DNA of 64,000 nt. Source: Burkholderia sp. GAS332. GTDB taxonomy: Bacteria > Pseudomonadota > Gammaproteobacteria > Burkholderiales > Burkholderiaceae. The stretch spans positions 682,001 through 746,000 of the forward strand of contig FSRV01000002.1 in the NCBI GenBank assembly GCA_900142905.1, written 5' to 3'. The notes below the pieces were generated by a model. It was given only the letters and a program-made list of their open reading frames with translations. It did no database searches and was not told the DNA's origin. Positions 8,826-18,310 of the stretch are shown here, piece by piece; positions within the stretch are counted from its first letter, which is position 1, and each line of letters opens with the position of its first letter. Made by a program: the position numbers and the translations under genes.

Positions 8826-9353
8826 TTAGTAATTGGCTTCCGCTTCCGGCGAATGTCCGCGCCGGTAGATCAGCATCGTGCGCTCGAACGACATCACCAG
8901 CTTCCCGTCCTGATTGATGCCACGCGTGAGAACCGTCACGATGCCTTGCGTGGGACGGCTTTTCGATTCGCGCTTTTCCAGCACCGTCGATTCCGCATAA
9001 AGCGTGTCGCCCGCAAAGACCGGATGCGTTGCGCGCACGTTGTTCCAGCCGAGATTGGCCACCACCTTGGCGCTCACGGTGCGAACGCTCATGCCCGTCA
9101 GCAGCGCGAGCGTGAAGGTGCTGTCCACCAGCATCTTCTTCCACTCGGTGTGACTCGCGTAGGCCTGGTCGAAGTGCACTGGCTGCGTGTTCATGGTGAG
9201 CAGGGTCATCCAGATGTTGTCGACGTCCGTGATCGTCCGGCCCGGGCGATGCTCGTAGGTGTTTCCGATCTCGAAGTCTTCGTAGTAAAGGCCGGAAACC
9301 TCGCGAAAGCGGTTCTCCGCGATCTTGCGGTAGGCAGCGATGGATTCGCTCAT
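8826..9353 (-). CDS. ich: MaoC-like itaconyl-CoA (mesaconyl-C4-CoA) hydratase, RipB/Ich-like
   Basis: 175 residues with a hot-dog fold MaoC/hydratase-2 domain. The catalytic Asp-Asn pair (ITDVDN, D45/N46) and His60 in NTQPVHFD match the hydratase-2 motif. In the itaconate pathway this enzyme hydrates itaconyl-CoA to (S)-citramalyl-CoA. It starts at an ATG with an AGGAG-type site and is followed 5 bp later by the CoA-transferase gene, so translation is tightly coordinated. The combination with a class I CoA-transferase and a CitE-like lyase is the strongest argument for this substrate. Confidence 0.82.
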   Translation of the reverse strand: MSESIAAYRKIAENRFREVSGLYYEDFEIGNTYEHRPGRTITDVDNIWMTLLTMNTQPVHFDQAYASHTEWKKMLVDSTFTLALLTGMSVRTVSAKVVANLGWNNVRATHPVFAGDTLYAESTVLEKRESKSRPTQGIVTVLTRGINQDGKLVMSFERTMLIYRRGHSPEAEANY

Positions 9354-9386
9354 GACATGCTCCTGGTTGAAATTTAAAAAAAACGC

Positions 9387-10220
9387 TTAGGCACGCGACA
9401 AAACGCGCCGCGCCTCACGGGCGATCGCCTCGTCGACCATACGGCCGTCGACCACCGCTGCACCTTCTCGTGCGGCCTCGATCACGCGGTGCGCCCAGTC
9501 GATCTTTGCGGCGTCCGGTGTCATGGCCGCGTTGATGGGTCCGATGTGGGAAGGGTGGATGGCCGCCTTGCCGTCGAACCCGTTCGCGGCCGCAAACCCG
9601 ATTTCGTGCTCGAGTACGGCGCTATTGCCGATTTCGAAGCATGGCGCGTCGATGGCGCGTATGCCGCTCGCCACGCACGCGGCCGAAATCTGCACGCGTG
9701 CGACAGAAAGCGCGAACGACGCAGGCTGCACGCCAACGTCCCCGGCATAGTCCCCCGCGCCGAACATGACCGCCGCGACACGCGAGGCGGTGGCAAGCAC
9801 CTCCGGCAGCACCACGACGCCCTTGCGCGATTCCACCAGCGGCACCACGCGCGCGTCGCTCGCGACTTCGCGAAGCAGCGCTTCGACCTGCAGGACCGTA
9901 TGTGCTGCCTCCACCTTAGGAATCACGATGAAAGCCGGTTGAAATGCCGCATCGAGCAGCACGGCAAGGTCGTCCAGACCGTTGCGCGAGTTCGGCGTAT
10001 TGATGCGCACCGCGAGCGCGGCGGTAGAGTTGAACGGCTGGCTGAGCAGGTCGCCCAACTGGCGGCGGGCGATGGTCTTTTCTTCGGGACGCACGGCGTC
10101 CTCCAGATCCACGATCAGCACATCGGCCCCCGCCGGGCCGGCTTTGGCGAAACGCTCGGGGCGCGTCGCAGGAGTGAACAGCCAGGACCGGGTTTTCGTC
10201 TCGACGTCGCGAGTATTCAT
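9387..10220 (-). CDS. ccl: (S)-citramalyl-CoA lyase, CitE/HpcH family, RipC/Ccl-like
   Basis: 277 residues, TIM-barrel HpcH/HpaI family. N-terminal SWLFTPATRPERF and DVLIVDLEDAV, the metal-binding Glu in VVPLVESRKG and Asp in MFGAGDYAGDVG are all present, as in CitE-like citramalyl-CoA and malyl-CoA lyases. Predicted reaction: (S)-citramalyl-CoA to acetyl-CoA and pyruvate. The start at 10220 is supported by a GGAGGT ribosome site; the upstream extension of the frame is discarded. First gene of the operon after its LysR regulator, with a 127-bp gap holding the likely promoter. Confidence 0.83.
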   Translation of the reverse strand: MNTRDVETKTRSWLFTPATRPERFAKAGPAGADVLIVDLEDAVRPEEKTIARRQLGDLLSQPFNSTAALAVRINTPNSRNGLDDLAVLLDAAFQPAFIVIPKVEAAHTVLQVEALLREVASDARVVPLVESRKGVVVLPEVLATASRVAAVMFGAGDYAGDVGVQPASFALSVARVQISAACVASGIRAIDAPCFEIGNSAVLEHEIGFAAANGFDGKAAIHPSHIGPINAAMTPDAAKIDWAHRVIEAAREGAAVVDGRMVDEAIAREARRVLSRA

Positions 10221-10347
10221 TGCTTCACCTCCAGAAGTTCGATTGCCAACGGGGTTCATTCTCTGTCCCCATCGGCTCCTGAACAATCGCTGATTGGCGA
10301 AGCCAGACTCAACCCGAACCGAAACCGGCGCTTCTTGTGCTTTTTTA

Positions 10348-11250
10348 TCAGCCGGTGGCGGCGCCAAGGCGCGCGAGATGTTCGACGAGCCGCCGGGTGG
10401 AGGAAGGCAGCCGCTCGAGGTCGTTTACGCAGATCAGGATCTTGCGCACGGCCCACGCGTCGGTGATGCGCAGCAGACGCACCCGCATCGAGCGTTGAAA
10501 CCGCCGCGCCGCCGACTCAGGGAGTACCGCGACGCCCACGCCGTTTTCGACCAGGCGGCAAATCGACGCGAAGTTGCCAAGCTGGATGCGGTGCCGCAAG
10601 CTGCGATGCAGCCGCTTCGCCTGATATTCGAGGAACACCTGAATCGACGAGCCGCGTTCGTGACCAACGAAATCAGCTTCGATAAGATCGGCAAAGGCGA
10701 TCTCCCGCTGCAGCGCGAAGCGTTCGTCGACTGCGGGCACAACCGCGCACAGGCGGTCGGTGGCAAAGGGAAACGTCGTGAGCGCCACGCCCTCGGGCGG
10801 CGAAGCGATGATGCCGATATCGGCCACGCCTTCCGCAATGGCCGCGATGATCTCATCGCTCGGACGCTGCTCGATTTCGATGTTGATGTTGGGGTTGTCG
10901 CAGAGAAAGCGGCTAAGCGGGCCAGGCAGCGTCTCGACAAGTGCATTCGTGTTCGAGAGGATGCGGATGGTCCCCCGCATCCCCTGGGAGAACTGTGCGA
11001 GGTCGTCCGTCATGCGTTGTAGCGCGCCGAGGGTGGTCCGCGCGTGGCGCAGGAAGGTCTGCCCCGCCTCCGTGACGCGTATGCCGTGAGGCCGACGCTC
11101 CAGCAGCGGCACACCTACCGCCTCCTCCATCTGCCGGATACGCGCACTGACTGCCGCGAGCGAGAGGTTGACGCGGGCTGAGCCGTGCGTAAGGCTGCCA
11201 GCTTCGGCGACGGCAACGAAGGTTTGAAGGTCGACAAGGCCAAAATGCAT
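10348..11250 (-). CDS. LysR-family regulator of the itaconate-type operon (ItcR/RipR-like)
   Basis: 300 residues. The N-terminal winged HTH (LVDLQTFVAVAEAGSLTHGS...LSLAAVSARIRQME) starts right after the ATG at 11250, and the C-terminal effector domain is complete. It lies directly upstream of and in the same orientation as ccl-ich-ict, unlike the usual divergent layout. It is clearly a paralogue of the LysR at 19908-20831: shared GVVG/GTIR-L-NT, NP-I-IE-E, AD-GI-A, DRLCAVVP/DHLVLVVP and WA-R--LIC--DL blocks. This suggests similar effectors, probably C5 dicarboxylates or their CoA-free products. Confidence 0.85.
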   Translation of the reverse strand: MHFGLVDLQTFVAVAEAGSLTHGSARVNLSLAAVSARIRQMEEAVGVPLLERRPHGIRVTEAGQTFLRHARTTLGALQRMTDDLAQFSQGMRGTIRILSNTNALVETLPGPLSRFLCDNPNINIEIEQRPSDEIIAAIAEGVADIGIIASPPEGVALTTFPFATDRLCAVVPAVDERFALQREIAFADLIEADFVGHERGSSIQVFLEYQAKRLHRSLRHRIQLGNFASICRLVENGVGVAVLPESAARRFQRSMRVRLLRITDAWAVRKILICVNDLERLPSSTRRLVEHLARLGAATG

Positions 11251-11628
11251 GGGATAACACACCGGGAAGTGAGTCTGGACTCGAATGGACGGGCCACGAG
11301 GCTCGCCTGCGAGAAGCATACCTGGCTTTACGCATAGATTTGCGAGAAAAGTCCGTAACTTCAGGCATCGGACGCCAGACTTCAAATGGCTAAAGTCGGA
11401 CTGCCGACAGGGCCGGGCGTAAAGATTTCTCCATCCTTGTCGATATACAGCCTGAAGTGCCGCTCCATCGTGTGGCCGACAATGTGCACCGCTATGCCAG
11501 GAAGCGGGGCTGAAATCAGGTAGTCACGTGTTCCGGCGATGATTCAGGAGCCCGGTTGACGATAAGCAACGGCTGACAATTGATAGCTGGTTGAAAGCAG
11601 GCCGACTGCAAACACAATCCGGAAGGCT
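11251..11628. other. Intergenic region between divergent lysR and GGDEF-EAL gene
   Basis: 378 bp with no credible gene. It should hold the lysR promoter (minus) and the promoter for the c-di-GMP gene (plus). A weak TTGACG at 11556 is visible but without a convincing -10 partner. No repeats or terminators were seen. Confidence 0.5.
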
Positions 11629-13929
11629 ATGATTCGAATCACGAGGTCCCTACTGGCAAAACCGGCCCTGTTCATTTTCGCCGGGATCGGGATCACGCTT
11701 GCCACCACCGGCGTCACGGCAGTCGCGTTGTACCAAATGAGGCTTGACGCCATGGCGCAGGCCCGCGATACCGCACAGAACCTCGTGATCTCCCTGCAGA
11801 AGGAGACCGAGCGCAATCTCGACATCTGCCAACTTGCCATGCGGGATGTCGTGACAAGTATGACGGCCCCCAGTATCGGCCAACTCACTCCCGATGCCCG
11901 CCAGCTCATCGCTTTCAGCGCGGCCAATAATGTCAGGGAACTGGGCGCGATATTCGCAGCAGATGCGGCTGGCAACAGCGTCCTCGACTCCCGTTGGACT
12001 GTGCCGCCCAAGCTCAATGTAAGCGACCGCGATTTCTTTCAGGTTCAACAACAGCAGAAAGGGGCTGGCTTGTATCTCAGCAAGCCCTTCGTGCCACGCG
12101 TGGGCAACTCTGGGCAACCGTCGATCGCGCTGAGCCTGCGTCTTGATGATGCCAATGGCCACTTCGCCGGCATTGTTGCAGGTACGCTCCGGCTAAGCTA
12201 TTTCCACCAGCTCTTCGAAGACTCGATACTCGGCGCTCACGGAACCCTTACCCTGTTGCGCACAGACGGGACTGTCCTGATGCGTCAACCGTATCGCCGG
12301 GACGATATAGGCAGCACGCTCGCGGGCGGCCATTCCTTTCCCCCGCTCGTGCAATCGGCTCACGGAACTTATGTCGACGTTGCCGTGCTCGACCACATCG
12401 AGCGCCTATACAGCTTCAGGCGGATCGGGGACTATCCACTGGTCGTGGTCGTTGGTCTTGCGACTGAGGATATCTACGCCGGGTGGCGTAAGCGGGCGTT
12501 TGCGATTGGTATCGTGACTGCCATGCTGGATGTGCTTACCATCATGCTGTCTATGATGTTCAGCGGACAATTGCGCAGGCGACTCGCCATGGAGCGTCAG
12601 TTGCAGACGCTGGCATGGTTCGATGCCTTGACCGGCTTGCCCAACCGGGCACAACTCAACAAGGAAACGCTCCGTATCCTGACGGACGCCAGCCGGAATT
12701 CGTCACAGTTCGCGATACTGTTCATCGATCTGGACCGTTTCAAGCGCGTCAACGACACGCAGGGACATTCCGCCGGTGACGAAGTGTTGAGCGAAATCGC
12801 GCGGCGTTTGCGCAATTGCATCCGGGGTGAGGACGTGATCGGCCGCCTCGGTGGAGACGAGTTCCTGGCCGTCCTGCAAAATTGTGACGTACATAGGGCA
12901 GCCCACTTAGCCGCGCGCATCCTGCAGGCCCTGTACCAGCCTATCACCGTCAACGCAAAGTACGACACCCGCATCACGCTCAGTGCGAGCATCGGCGTCT
13001 CACTGTATCCCTACGACGGGCAGGACGCCGATACATTGCTACGTAATGCAGACATGGCGATGTACAAGGCGAAGAGCACGGGACGTAATCAGGTGCATTT
13101 CTACGCTCCGCTGTATGAGCGTCAGGCCAAAGAGCAGCTCGAACTGGAAATCGCGCTGCAGCGAGCCTTGCAAGGGAGCGCCCTGAGCGTCGCCTACCAG
13201 CCCAAGGTCGATGTGACGGGAACACTGCACGGAGCCGAAGCTTTGGTTCGGTGGAACGACAAGAAACTGGGGATCGTTCCGCCAGACCGCTTCATCGCCA
13301 TCGCGGAAGAAAGCGGCCTGATCGCCGAACTGGATGCCTGGGTGCTGAACGAGGCCTGCCGTCAACTCGCTGAGTGGCGCGCCGAGGGCATCGATGTAGC
13401 AAACATATCAGTGAATGTCTGTGCCGCTGACTTCAAGCGTCCAGATTATGCTGGCTTTATCGCGTCCACCCTGCAGGCTCATGGTCTGGAGCCTGCAGAC
13501 CTCATTCTGGAAATGACCGAGCGAGTTCTGTTTGACGAGTCGGCCGATGACATTCGCACATCGCTCGATGCAATACATGCCCTTGGAATAGCGCTGTCGA
13601 TCGATGACTTCGGTACGGGCTACTCGTCCCTAAGCTATCTGCACCGATTCCCCGTCAAAGAACTGAAGATTGACAGAAGCTTTGTGCGGGGTATCGGGGC
13701 CGATGCAATGGCCGAATCTCTGGCACAGACGGTAATAAATATTGGCAACGTGCTTAAGCTGAGCGTCATCGCTGAAGGCGTGGAAACGCAGGGACAGCGC
13801 GACTTCCTGCATCACCACGGTTGCCTGATGTACCAGGGATATCTATACTCGCCGCCGCTGCAACCGGGAGACTTTGCGCGCTGGGCAGAAACGCATCGGC
13901 AGCAAACACCCATTAGCGAATCAGGCTGA
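11629..13929 (+). CDS. Membrane-bound dual diguanylate cyclase/phosphodiesterase with periplasmic Cache sensor
   Basis: 766 residues: TM1 (about 14-34), a ~245-residue periplasmic region of dCache type, TM2 (about 283-305), GGDEF and EAL domains. The GGDEF motif is intact (residues 408-412), with an intact inhibitory I-site RGED five residues upstream, so cyclase activity with product feedback is likely. EAL residues 537-539 and the later EMTER, IDDFGTGYSSL, KIDRSF and IAEGVET motifs are all present, so phosphodiesterase activity is likely too. It lies between the two predicted C5-dicarboxylate operons on the opposite strand; whether its sensor domain reads the same compounds is only a conjecture. 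Confidence 0.92.
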   Translation: MIRITRSLLAKPALFIFAGIGITLATTGVTAVALYQMRLDAMAQARDTAQNLVISLQKETERNLDICQLAMRDVVTSMTAPSIGQLTPDARQLIAFSAANNVRELGAIFAADAAGNSVLDSRWTVPPKLNVSDRDFFQVQQQQKGAGLYLSKPFVPRVGNSGQPSIALSLRLDDANGHFAGIVAGTLRLSYFHQLFEDSILGAHGTLTLLRTDGTVLMRQPYRRDDIGSTLAGGHSFPPLVQSAHGTYVDVAVLDHIERLYSFRRIGDYPLVVVVGLATEDIYAGWRKRAFAIGIVTAMLDVLTIMLSMMFSGQLRRRLAMERQLQTLAWFDALTGLPNRAQLNKETLRILTDASRNSSQFAILFIDLDRFKRVNDTQGHSAGDEVLSEIARRLRNCIRGEDVIGRLGGDEFLAVLQNCDVHRAAHLAARILQALYQPITVNAKYDTRITLSASIGVSLYPYDGQDADTLLRNADMAMYKAKSTGRNQVHFYAPLYERQAKEQLELEIALQRALQGSALSVAYQPKVDVTGTLHGAEALVRWNDKKLGIVPPDRFIAIAEESGLIAELDAWVLNEACRQLAEWRAEGIDVANISVNVCAADFKRPDYAGFIASTLQAHGLEPADLILEMTERVLFDESADDIRTSLDAIHALGIALSIDDFGTGYSSLSYLHRFPVKELKIDRSFVRGIGADAMAESLAQTVINIGNVLKLSVIAEGVETQGQRDFLHHHGCLMYQGYLYSPPLQPGDFARWAETHRQQTPISESG

Positions 13930-13969
13930 GCTCGGTTCACGTTTCCACGAGAGGCCCACAACCGGCCCG

Positions 13970-15328
13970 TCATTCCGGCATACCCTTGCCACGCGTTTCA
14001 GGAAGGAACCACGGAACGATGATGCCTATCAGATAGCACGAGCTCATGATGAGCGCGGCATGCGATACGCCACCGAATGCCTTGATCATCGAACCGGAGA
14101 TGATCGGGAAGACCCATGCGATCAGGCGTGCGGCGTTGAAGACGAAACTGATCGCGGTCGAGCGAACCGTCGACGTGAACAGTTCGCACGGATAGATCGC
14201 CATCCACGCGTACCCGCATCCCAGCGTGAAAAACCCGTTGATCGGCGCGATGATGACCATGCCGCTCACCGTCGCGGTGTAGCGATAGGTGATGATCGTG
14301 GTGATCAGCGAGCCGACGAAGGTCGCGCTCAGGAATGCGCGCCGGCCGATCGAGTCGACGATGAAGCCCGCTGCGAGATAGGCGACGATCGCGCCCGCCG
14401 TATAGAGGATCGAAATCCGCGAGCCCCACGCGACGGCATCGGCCACGCCCGTCGCTTTCGCGAGCGCAACCGTATAGGTCGGTAGCCAGCTAGAGATCGC
14501 CCACCAGCCGGTCGTGGCGACGATCGACAGAACCGTCGTCAGCAGCGTGCGGCGAAGCGCCTCGCGCTCGGTGAACAGTTGCTTGAGCGTAAAGGGGCGG
14601 GCGTTCTGCTTGCCAGGTCGCGAGGTGTACCGGATAGCCTCGTCGGAGGTCGCATTCCAGCGCTGTTCCTTCACGGCCTGTTTCCACTTCTCCGACTCGC
14701 TCAACCCACGGCGCAGGTAGAGCACGAAGAACGCGGGCAGCGCACCGGCGATGAACATCAGACGCCACGTTTCCCCACCCAGCGGTTGCGTGGAAGCCAG
14801 CGCGTACCACACCACGGCGGCGAGCAGCGTGCCCCAGCCAAAACCGGATTGCAGGAAGCCGGCACCCTTGGCGCGGGCATGTTCCGGCCAGGTCTCCGAC
14901 ACCAGCGCGACGCCTGTGCTCCATTCGCTGCCCATTGCAAGCCCGGTGAGAAATCGCAACAGGCATAGCACGGCGAAGGTGTTGGAAAAGGCGGTCAGCC
15001 CGGAGAACAAGGCGTAGAGGAATACTGACCACAGCATCATACGTTTGCGCCCGACGTAGTCGGCGAGAATGCCGCCGACCATGCCGCCCGCGCCCCAACC
15101 GAGCAAGGTGATGCCGATCACGCCACCCGCATAGACGGGCGTCGAGAGGGCCTGGGCCGGCGTCAGCACCGATTTGAGCATCGGCGCGAGCACGACCACG
15201 AGCGCGAGCGCCTCGAAACCGTCGAAGATCCAGCCGAGGAAGGCGCCTCGCAGCACGCGCCAGTGCGTACTCGTCAGCCCGTCGTACCAGCGTGTTTTAG
15301 GCGGCTGCGCGATATGGGTGTTTTGCAT
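13970..15328 (-). CDS. MFS transporter (sialate/aromatic-acid:H+ symporter-like), last gene of LeuCD-like operon
   Basis: 452 residues, 12 predicted transmembrane helices. The MFS signature between TM2 and TM3 is clear (GGILADYVGRKRMMLWS), and the N-terminal RGAFLGWIFDGFEALALVVV places it near the NanT/4-hydroxybenzoate symporter group, which often carries carboxylates. A strong AGGAGACACC ribosome site precedes the ATG. It follows the HMG-CoA-lyase-like gene by 86 bp on the same strand, so it is probably the uptake system for the operon's substrate, predicted to be a C5 branched dicarboxylate such as citraconate. Specificity cannot be read from sequence. Confidence 0.85.
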   Translation of the reverse strand: MQNTHIAQPPKTRWYDGLTSTHWRVLRGAFLGWIFDGFEALALVVVLAPMLKSVLTPAQALSTPVYAGGVIGITLLGWGAGGMVGGILADYVGRKRMMLWSVFLYALFSGLTAFSNTFAVLCLLRFLTGLAMGSEWSTGVALVSETWPEHARAKGAGFLQSGFGWGTLLAAVVWYALASTQPLGGETWRLMFIAGALPAFFVLYLRRGLSESEKWKQAVKEQRWNATSDEAIRYTSRPGKQNARPFTLKQLFTEREALRRTLLTTVLSIVATTGWWAISSWLPTYTVALAKATGVADAVAWGSRISILYTAGAIVAYLAAGFIVDSIGRRAFLSATFVGSLITTIITYRYTATVSGMVIIAPINGFFTLGCGYAWMAIYPCELFTSTVRSTAISFVFNAARLIAWVFPIISGSMIKAFGGVSHAALIMSSCYLIGIIVPWFLPETRGKGMPE

Positions 15329-15414
15329 GATGGTGTCTCCTGAAGGACCTTGCCTGGACGTTTTCTTTGATCGTCTGCGAGCAAGGCCCAGTTAAAACAT
15401 CAAAGTAAACAATG

Positions 15415-16410
15415 TCAGGCACGCGATTGAGCGGATGCGTCACGCTGCATGGCTCGCTCACGGATCGCGGCAAAGTCGGCCGGGAGTGGATGCAGGTCGA
15501 GCCGCCGCCCGGCCTTCACGATCTGGCTCGGCGTATCGTGGCCGATCAGCGCCGGCAAGCGCTTCGATGCGTCGATGAGCGCGCCCAGATCGACGCCTGT
15601 GTCGTAGCCCATCAGTTCGAGCGCGTGCACGATCTCCTCGCTGCATACGTTGCCGCTGGCGCCCGGCGCATAGGGACACCCCCCGATGCCGCCCAGCGAC
15701 GCGTCGAAGCGGTCGGCGCCCGCATCGATCGCGGCGAGTACGTTGGCAAGGCCCATGCCGCGCGTGTTATGAAAGTGCAGCGTGAACTCGGTCTGAGGCC
15801 AGCGCTCGACGCATCGCGCTGTCAGCGCGGCGACCTGCTGCGGATAGGCCATGCCGGTCGTGTCGCATAGCGTGACGCCTTGCGCGCCGCCTTCCTCAAT
15901 GAAGCGTCGCGTCCACTCGATCACAGTATCTGTCGGTACGTCGCCCTCCATCGGGCAGCCGAATGCGCACGATAGCGAGATGTTGACCGCGAGTCCGGCA
16001 TCGCGGGCGATGCCGGCAACCTGCTTGAGCCCATTGAACGACTGCTCGCGCGTCATCCGCAGGTTGGACAGGTTGTGGCTCTCGGTTGCCGACATCACGA
16101 GATTCAGCTCGTCCGCGCGCGCCTCAATTGCGCGTTCGGCGCCGCGCAGGTTCGGCACGAGTGCCGTATAGACGACGCCCGGCTTGCGCTTGATCTCACG
16201 CATCACGATCTCGGCGTCGCGTAACGCGGGAATCGCTTGCGGCGACACGAAAGCCGTCACCTCGATCTTCGCCATGCCTGTTTCGGAAAGCGCATCGATC
16301 AGCGCAATCTTGTCGCGGGTCTCGACGAACGTGCCTTCCGACTGAAAACCATCGCGCGTGCCGACTTCCTGCATGTAAATGCGCCGGCGTTCTCCGTTCC
16401 AGATGTTCAT
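15415..16410 (-). CDS. HMG-CoA lyase family enzyme, predicted (R)-citramalyl-CoA lyase
   Basis: 331 residues, HMGL TIM barrel. Catalytic features are intact: Arg19-Asp20 in GTRDGFQ, the metal ligands His212 and His214 in LHFHNTRGMG, and Cys245 in GIGGCPYAPGASGN. Family members cleave 3-hydroxy-3-methylglutaryl-CoA or, as in Chloroflexus, (R)-citramalyl-CoA to pyruvate and acetyl-CoA. Its start overlaps the stop of the class III CoA-transferase gene by 4 bp (ATGA) with an AAAGGAG site inside that gene, so the two are translationally coupled. No leucine- or isovalerate-degradation genes are nearby, which favours citramalyl-CoA over HMG-CoA. Confidence 0.82.
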   Translation of the reverse strand: MNIWNGERRRIYMQEVGTRDGFQSEGTFVETRDKIALIDALSETGMAKIEVTAFVSPQAIPALRDAEIVMREIKRKPGVVYTALVPNLRGAERAIEARADELNLVMSATESHNLSNLRMTREQSFNGLKQVAGIARDAGLAVNISLSCAFGCPMEGDVPTDTVIEWTRRFIEEGGAQGVTLCDTTGMAYPQQVAALTARCVERWPQTEFTLHFHNTRGMGLANVLAAIDAGADRFDASLGGIGGCPYAPGASGNVCSEEIVHALELMGYDTGVDLGALIDASKRLPALIGHDTPSQIVKAGRRLDLHPLPADFAAIRERAMQRDASAQSRA

Positions 16411-17624
16411 GCGATTGCTCCTTTGTCACGCAGTTCGGCAATCCGGCTTTCGGAGAGCCCAATCTCACGCAAGATGTCTTCGGTGTCGTCACCGAGTTTC
16501 GGCGCGGAAGAACGCACCGAGCCCGGCGTGCCCATCAGCTTGGGCACGATGCCCGGCACGTCGACGTCATAGCCGTCGCGCGTGGTCTGCCGCAAGATCA
16601 TGTCGCGTGCGCGGTAGTGCGGATCTTCGGCGATATCGCGGGCCGTATAGATCTTGCCCGCTGGCACCCGCGCTTCGGTCAGCGTGGCCAGCACATCTTC
16701 GGTCGAACGTTGTGCGGTCCACGCTTCAATGGCCTGGTCCAGTTCGTCAACCTGCGCGACACGCCCGGCGTTGTTCGCGAGCGCGGGGGCGTCCGCCAGA
16801 TCCTTGCGGCCGATCGCAATCATGAGCCGCTTGAAGATGCTGTCGCCGTTGCCGGCGATGAGCACATAGCCATCGTCACATCGATACGCATTGGAGGGGG
16901 CGATGCCGGGCAGGGCGCTACCGGCGGCTTCGCGGACCGCCCCGAACGCGCTGTACTCGGGAATCAGGCTCTCCATCACGTTGAAGACCGCTTCGTGAAG
17001 CGCGACGTCGATGACTTGCCCCTTGCCGCCGTTCACGTCGCGGTGATAGAGCGCGGTGAGCACGCCGATCACGCCATGCAGTGCGGCGAGCGTATCGCCG
17101 ATCGAGATGCCGCAGCGCACCGGCACGCGGCTGGGTTCCCCGGTCAGATGACGCAGGCCACCGACCGCTTCGCCGATCGAGCCGAAGCCCGGCAAATCGC
17201 GGTAGGGTCCCGTCTGGCCATACCCCGAGATACGAAGCATGATGAGCCGGGGGTTCAGCTCGGCCAGTTGCTCGTAGCCCATCCCCCAGCCTTCGAGCGT
17301 GCCCGGCCGGAAGTTCTCGATGAGGACGTCGGCCTCGGCAATCAACTGGCGCGCGATGGTCTGGCCTTCAGGGGTGCGCAGATCGAGCGCCAGTGAGCGC
17401 TTATTGCGCGACTGCACCTGCCACCACACGGACGTACCGTCTTTCATCAGCCGCCAGTTGCGCAGCGGATCGCCGGCACCCGGCGGCTCGATCTTGATGA
17501 CCTCGGCGCCGAATTCGCCGAGCGTCTTGCCGGCGAACGGGCCGGCAATCAGTTGACCCATCTCGATCACCCGCACGCCTTTAAGCGCGGCGGGCGTGCC
17601 TGGAAAAGAAAGTTGGCTGTTCAT
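16407..17624 (-). CDS. CaiB/BaiF (class III) CoA-transferase, predicted citramalate CoA-transferase
   Basis: 405 residues. The family's N-terminal block (VIEMGQLIAGPFAGKTLGEFGAEVIKIEPP) and ENFRPGTLEGWG are present, and the catalytic Asp is Asp177 in CGISIGDTLAALHG. Class III enzymes move CoA between carboxylates via an Asp-anhydride; succinyl-CoA:citramalate CoA-transferases belong here. The start at 17624 (ATG after AGGAGTTTTCACG) is chosen because conservation begins there; a much longer open frame upstream is an antisense artefact over leuD. It is coupled to the HMGL-family gene, which implies that its product thioester is the lyase substrate. Confidence 0.85.
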   Translation of the reverse strand: MNSQLSFPGTPAALKGVRVIEMGQLIAGPFAGKTLGEFGAEVIKIEPPGAGDPLRNWRLMKDGTSVWWQVQSRNKRSLALDLRTPEGQTIARQLIAEADVLIENFRPGTLEGWGMGYEQLAELNPRLIMLRISGYGQTGPYRDLPGFGSIGEAVGGLRHLTGEPSRVPVRCGISIGDTLAALHGVIGVLTALYHRDVNGGKGQVIDVALHEAVFNVMESLIPEYSAFGAVREAAGSALPGIAPSNAYRCDDGYVLIAGNGDSIFKRLMIAIGRKDLADAPALANNAGRVAQVDELDQAIEAWTAQRSTEDVLATLTEARVPAGKIYTARDIAEDPHYRARDMILRQTTRDGYDVDVPGIVPKLMGTPGSVRSSAPKLGDDTEDILREIGLSESRIAELRDKGAIA

Positions 17625-17671
17625 CGTGAAAACTCCTGAGACTGCGTTCGGTGTCCAAAAGGCGCGTTGCC

Positions 17672-18310
17672 TTAACTGAACAGCCAAGGCTCTCGAGCGC
17701 GGCGGGCGCGCTCGTACTCGCGGATGCGGTCGGCCTGGCCGAGCGTCAGCGCGACGTCGTCCAGCCCTTCGAGCAGACGGCGCTTGCGTTCCGGTTCGAT
17801 CCCGAACGGGATCGCGTCGCCGTCGACGGGCCGGATGGTTTGCGCCTCCAGATCGATCTCGAGTCGCAAACCGGACGGACGGGCGACGAGGTCGAACAGG
17901 TTCTGGACAATGCCTTCGTCGAGCCTGATCGGCAGCAACCCATTCTTGAAGCAGTTGCCGTAGAAGATGTCCGCGAAGCTCGGTGCGATCAGCGCGCGAA
18001 TACCGAAATCCGACAAGGCCCACACCGCATGCTCGCGGCTCGACCCGCAGCCGAAGTTGTCGCGCGTGAGCAGAATCCGGGCGTCCGCGAAGCGTGCCTG
18101 GTTGAGGGGGAAGTCCGGATTGCGCTGGCGGCTCGAGATGTCCTGCCCGGGCTCGCCGTGGTCCAGGTAGCGCCATTCATCGAACAGATTGGCGCCGAAG
18201 CCGGTGCGCTTCACCGATTTCATGAACTGCTTGGGGATGATCGCATCGGTGTCGACGTTCGCGCGGTCGAGCGGCACCACGAGCGCCTCCAGTCGGGTGA
18301 AGGGTTGCAT
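17672..18310 (-). CDS. leuD: LeuD-like small subunit of isopropylmalate isomerase-type hydro-lyase
   Basis: 212 residues, the normal length for bacterial LeuD. The swivel-domain signature [18 protein letters not shown] and the [12 protein letters not shown] block are present. With the LeuC-like partner it forms a [4Fe-4S] hydro-lyase. Its ATG overlaps the leuC stop by one base (TGATG). Because the operon continues with CoA-transferase and lyase genes, and lacks leuB and leuA, this pair probably hydrates a C5 unsaturated dicarboxylate such as citraconate rather than serving leucine synthesis; IPM isomerases are known to accept citraconate. Biosynthetic leuD remains the alternative. Confidence 0.9.
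   Translation of the reverse strand: MQPFTRLEALVVPLDRANVDTDAIIPKQFMKSVKRTGFGANLFDEWRYLDHGEPGQDISSRQRNPDFPLNQARFADARILLTRDNFGCGSSREHAVWALSDFGIRALIAPSFADIFYGNCFKNGLLPIRLDEGIVQNLFDLVARPSGLRLEIDLEAQTIRPVDGDAIPFGIEPERKRRLLEGLDDVALTLGQADRIREYERARRAREPWLFS

Noticed and set aside
8821..9144. N-terminal extension of the CoA-transferase frame
   Set aside because: Overlaps the MaoC hydratase gene; a strong ribosome site and conserved start are at 8820.
11556..11585. Sigma-70 promoter before the GGDEF-EAL gene
   Set aside because: TTGACG is present but the -10 candidates at 17-18 bp (ATTGAT/TTGATA) match poorly.
17625..18176. N-terminal extension of the CaiB/BaiF frame
   Set aside because: Lies antiparallel in frame to leuD on the same strand; leuD is clearly coding and CaiB homology begins at 17624 with its own ribosome site.
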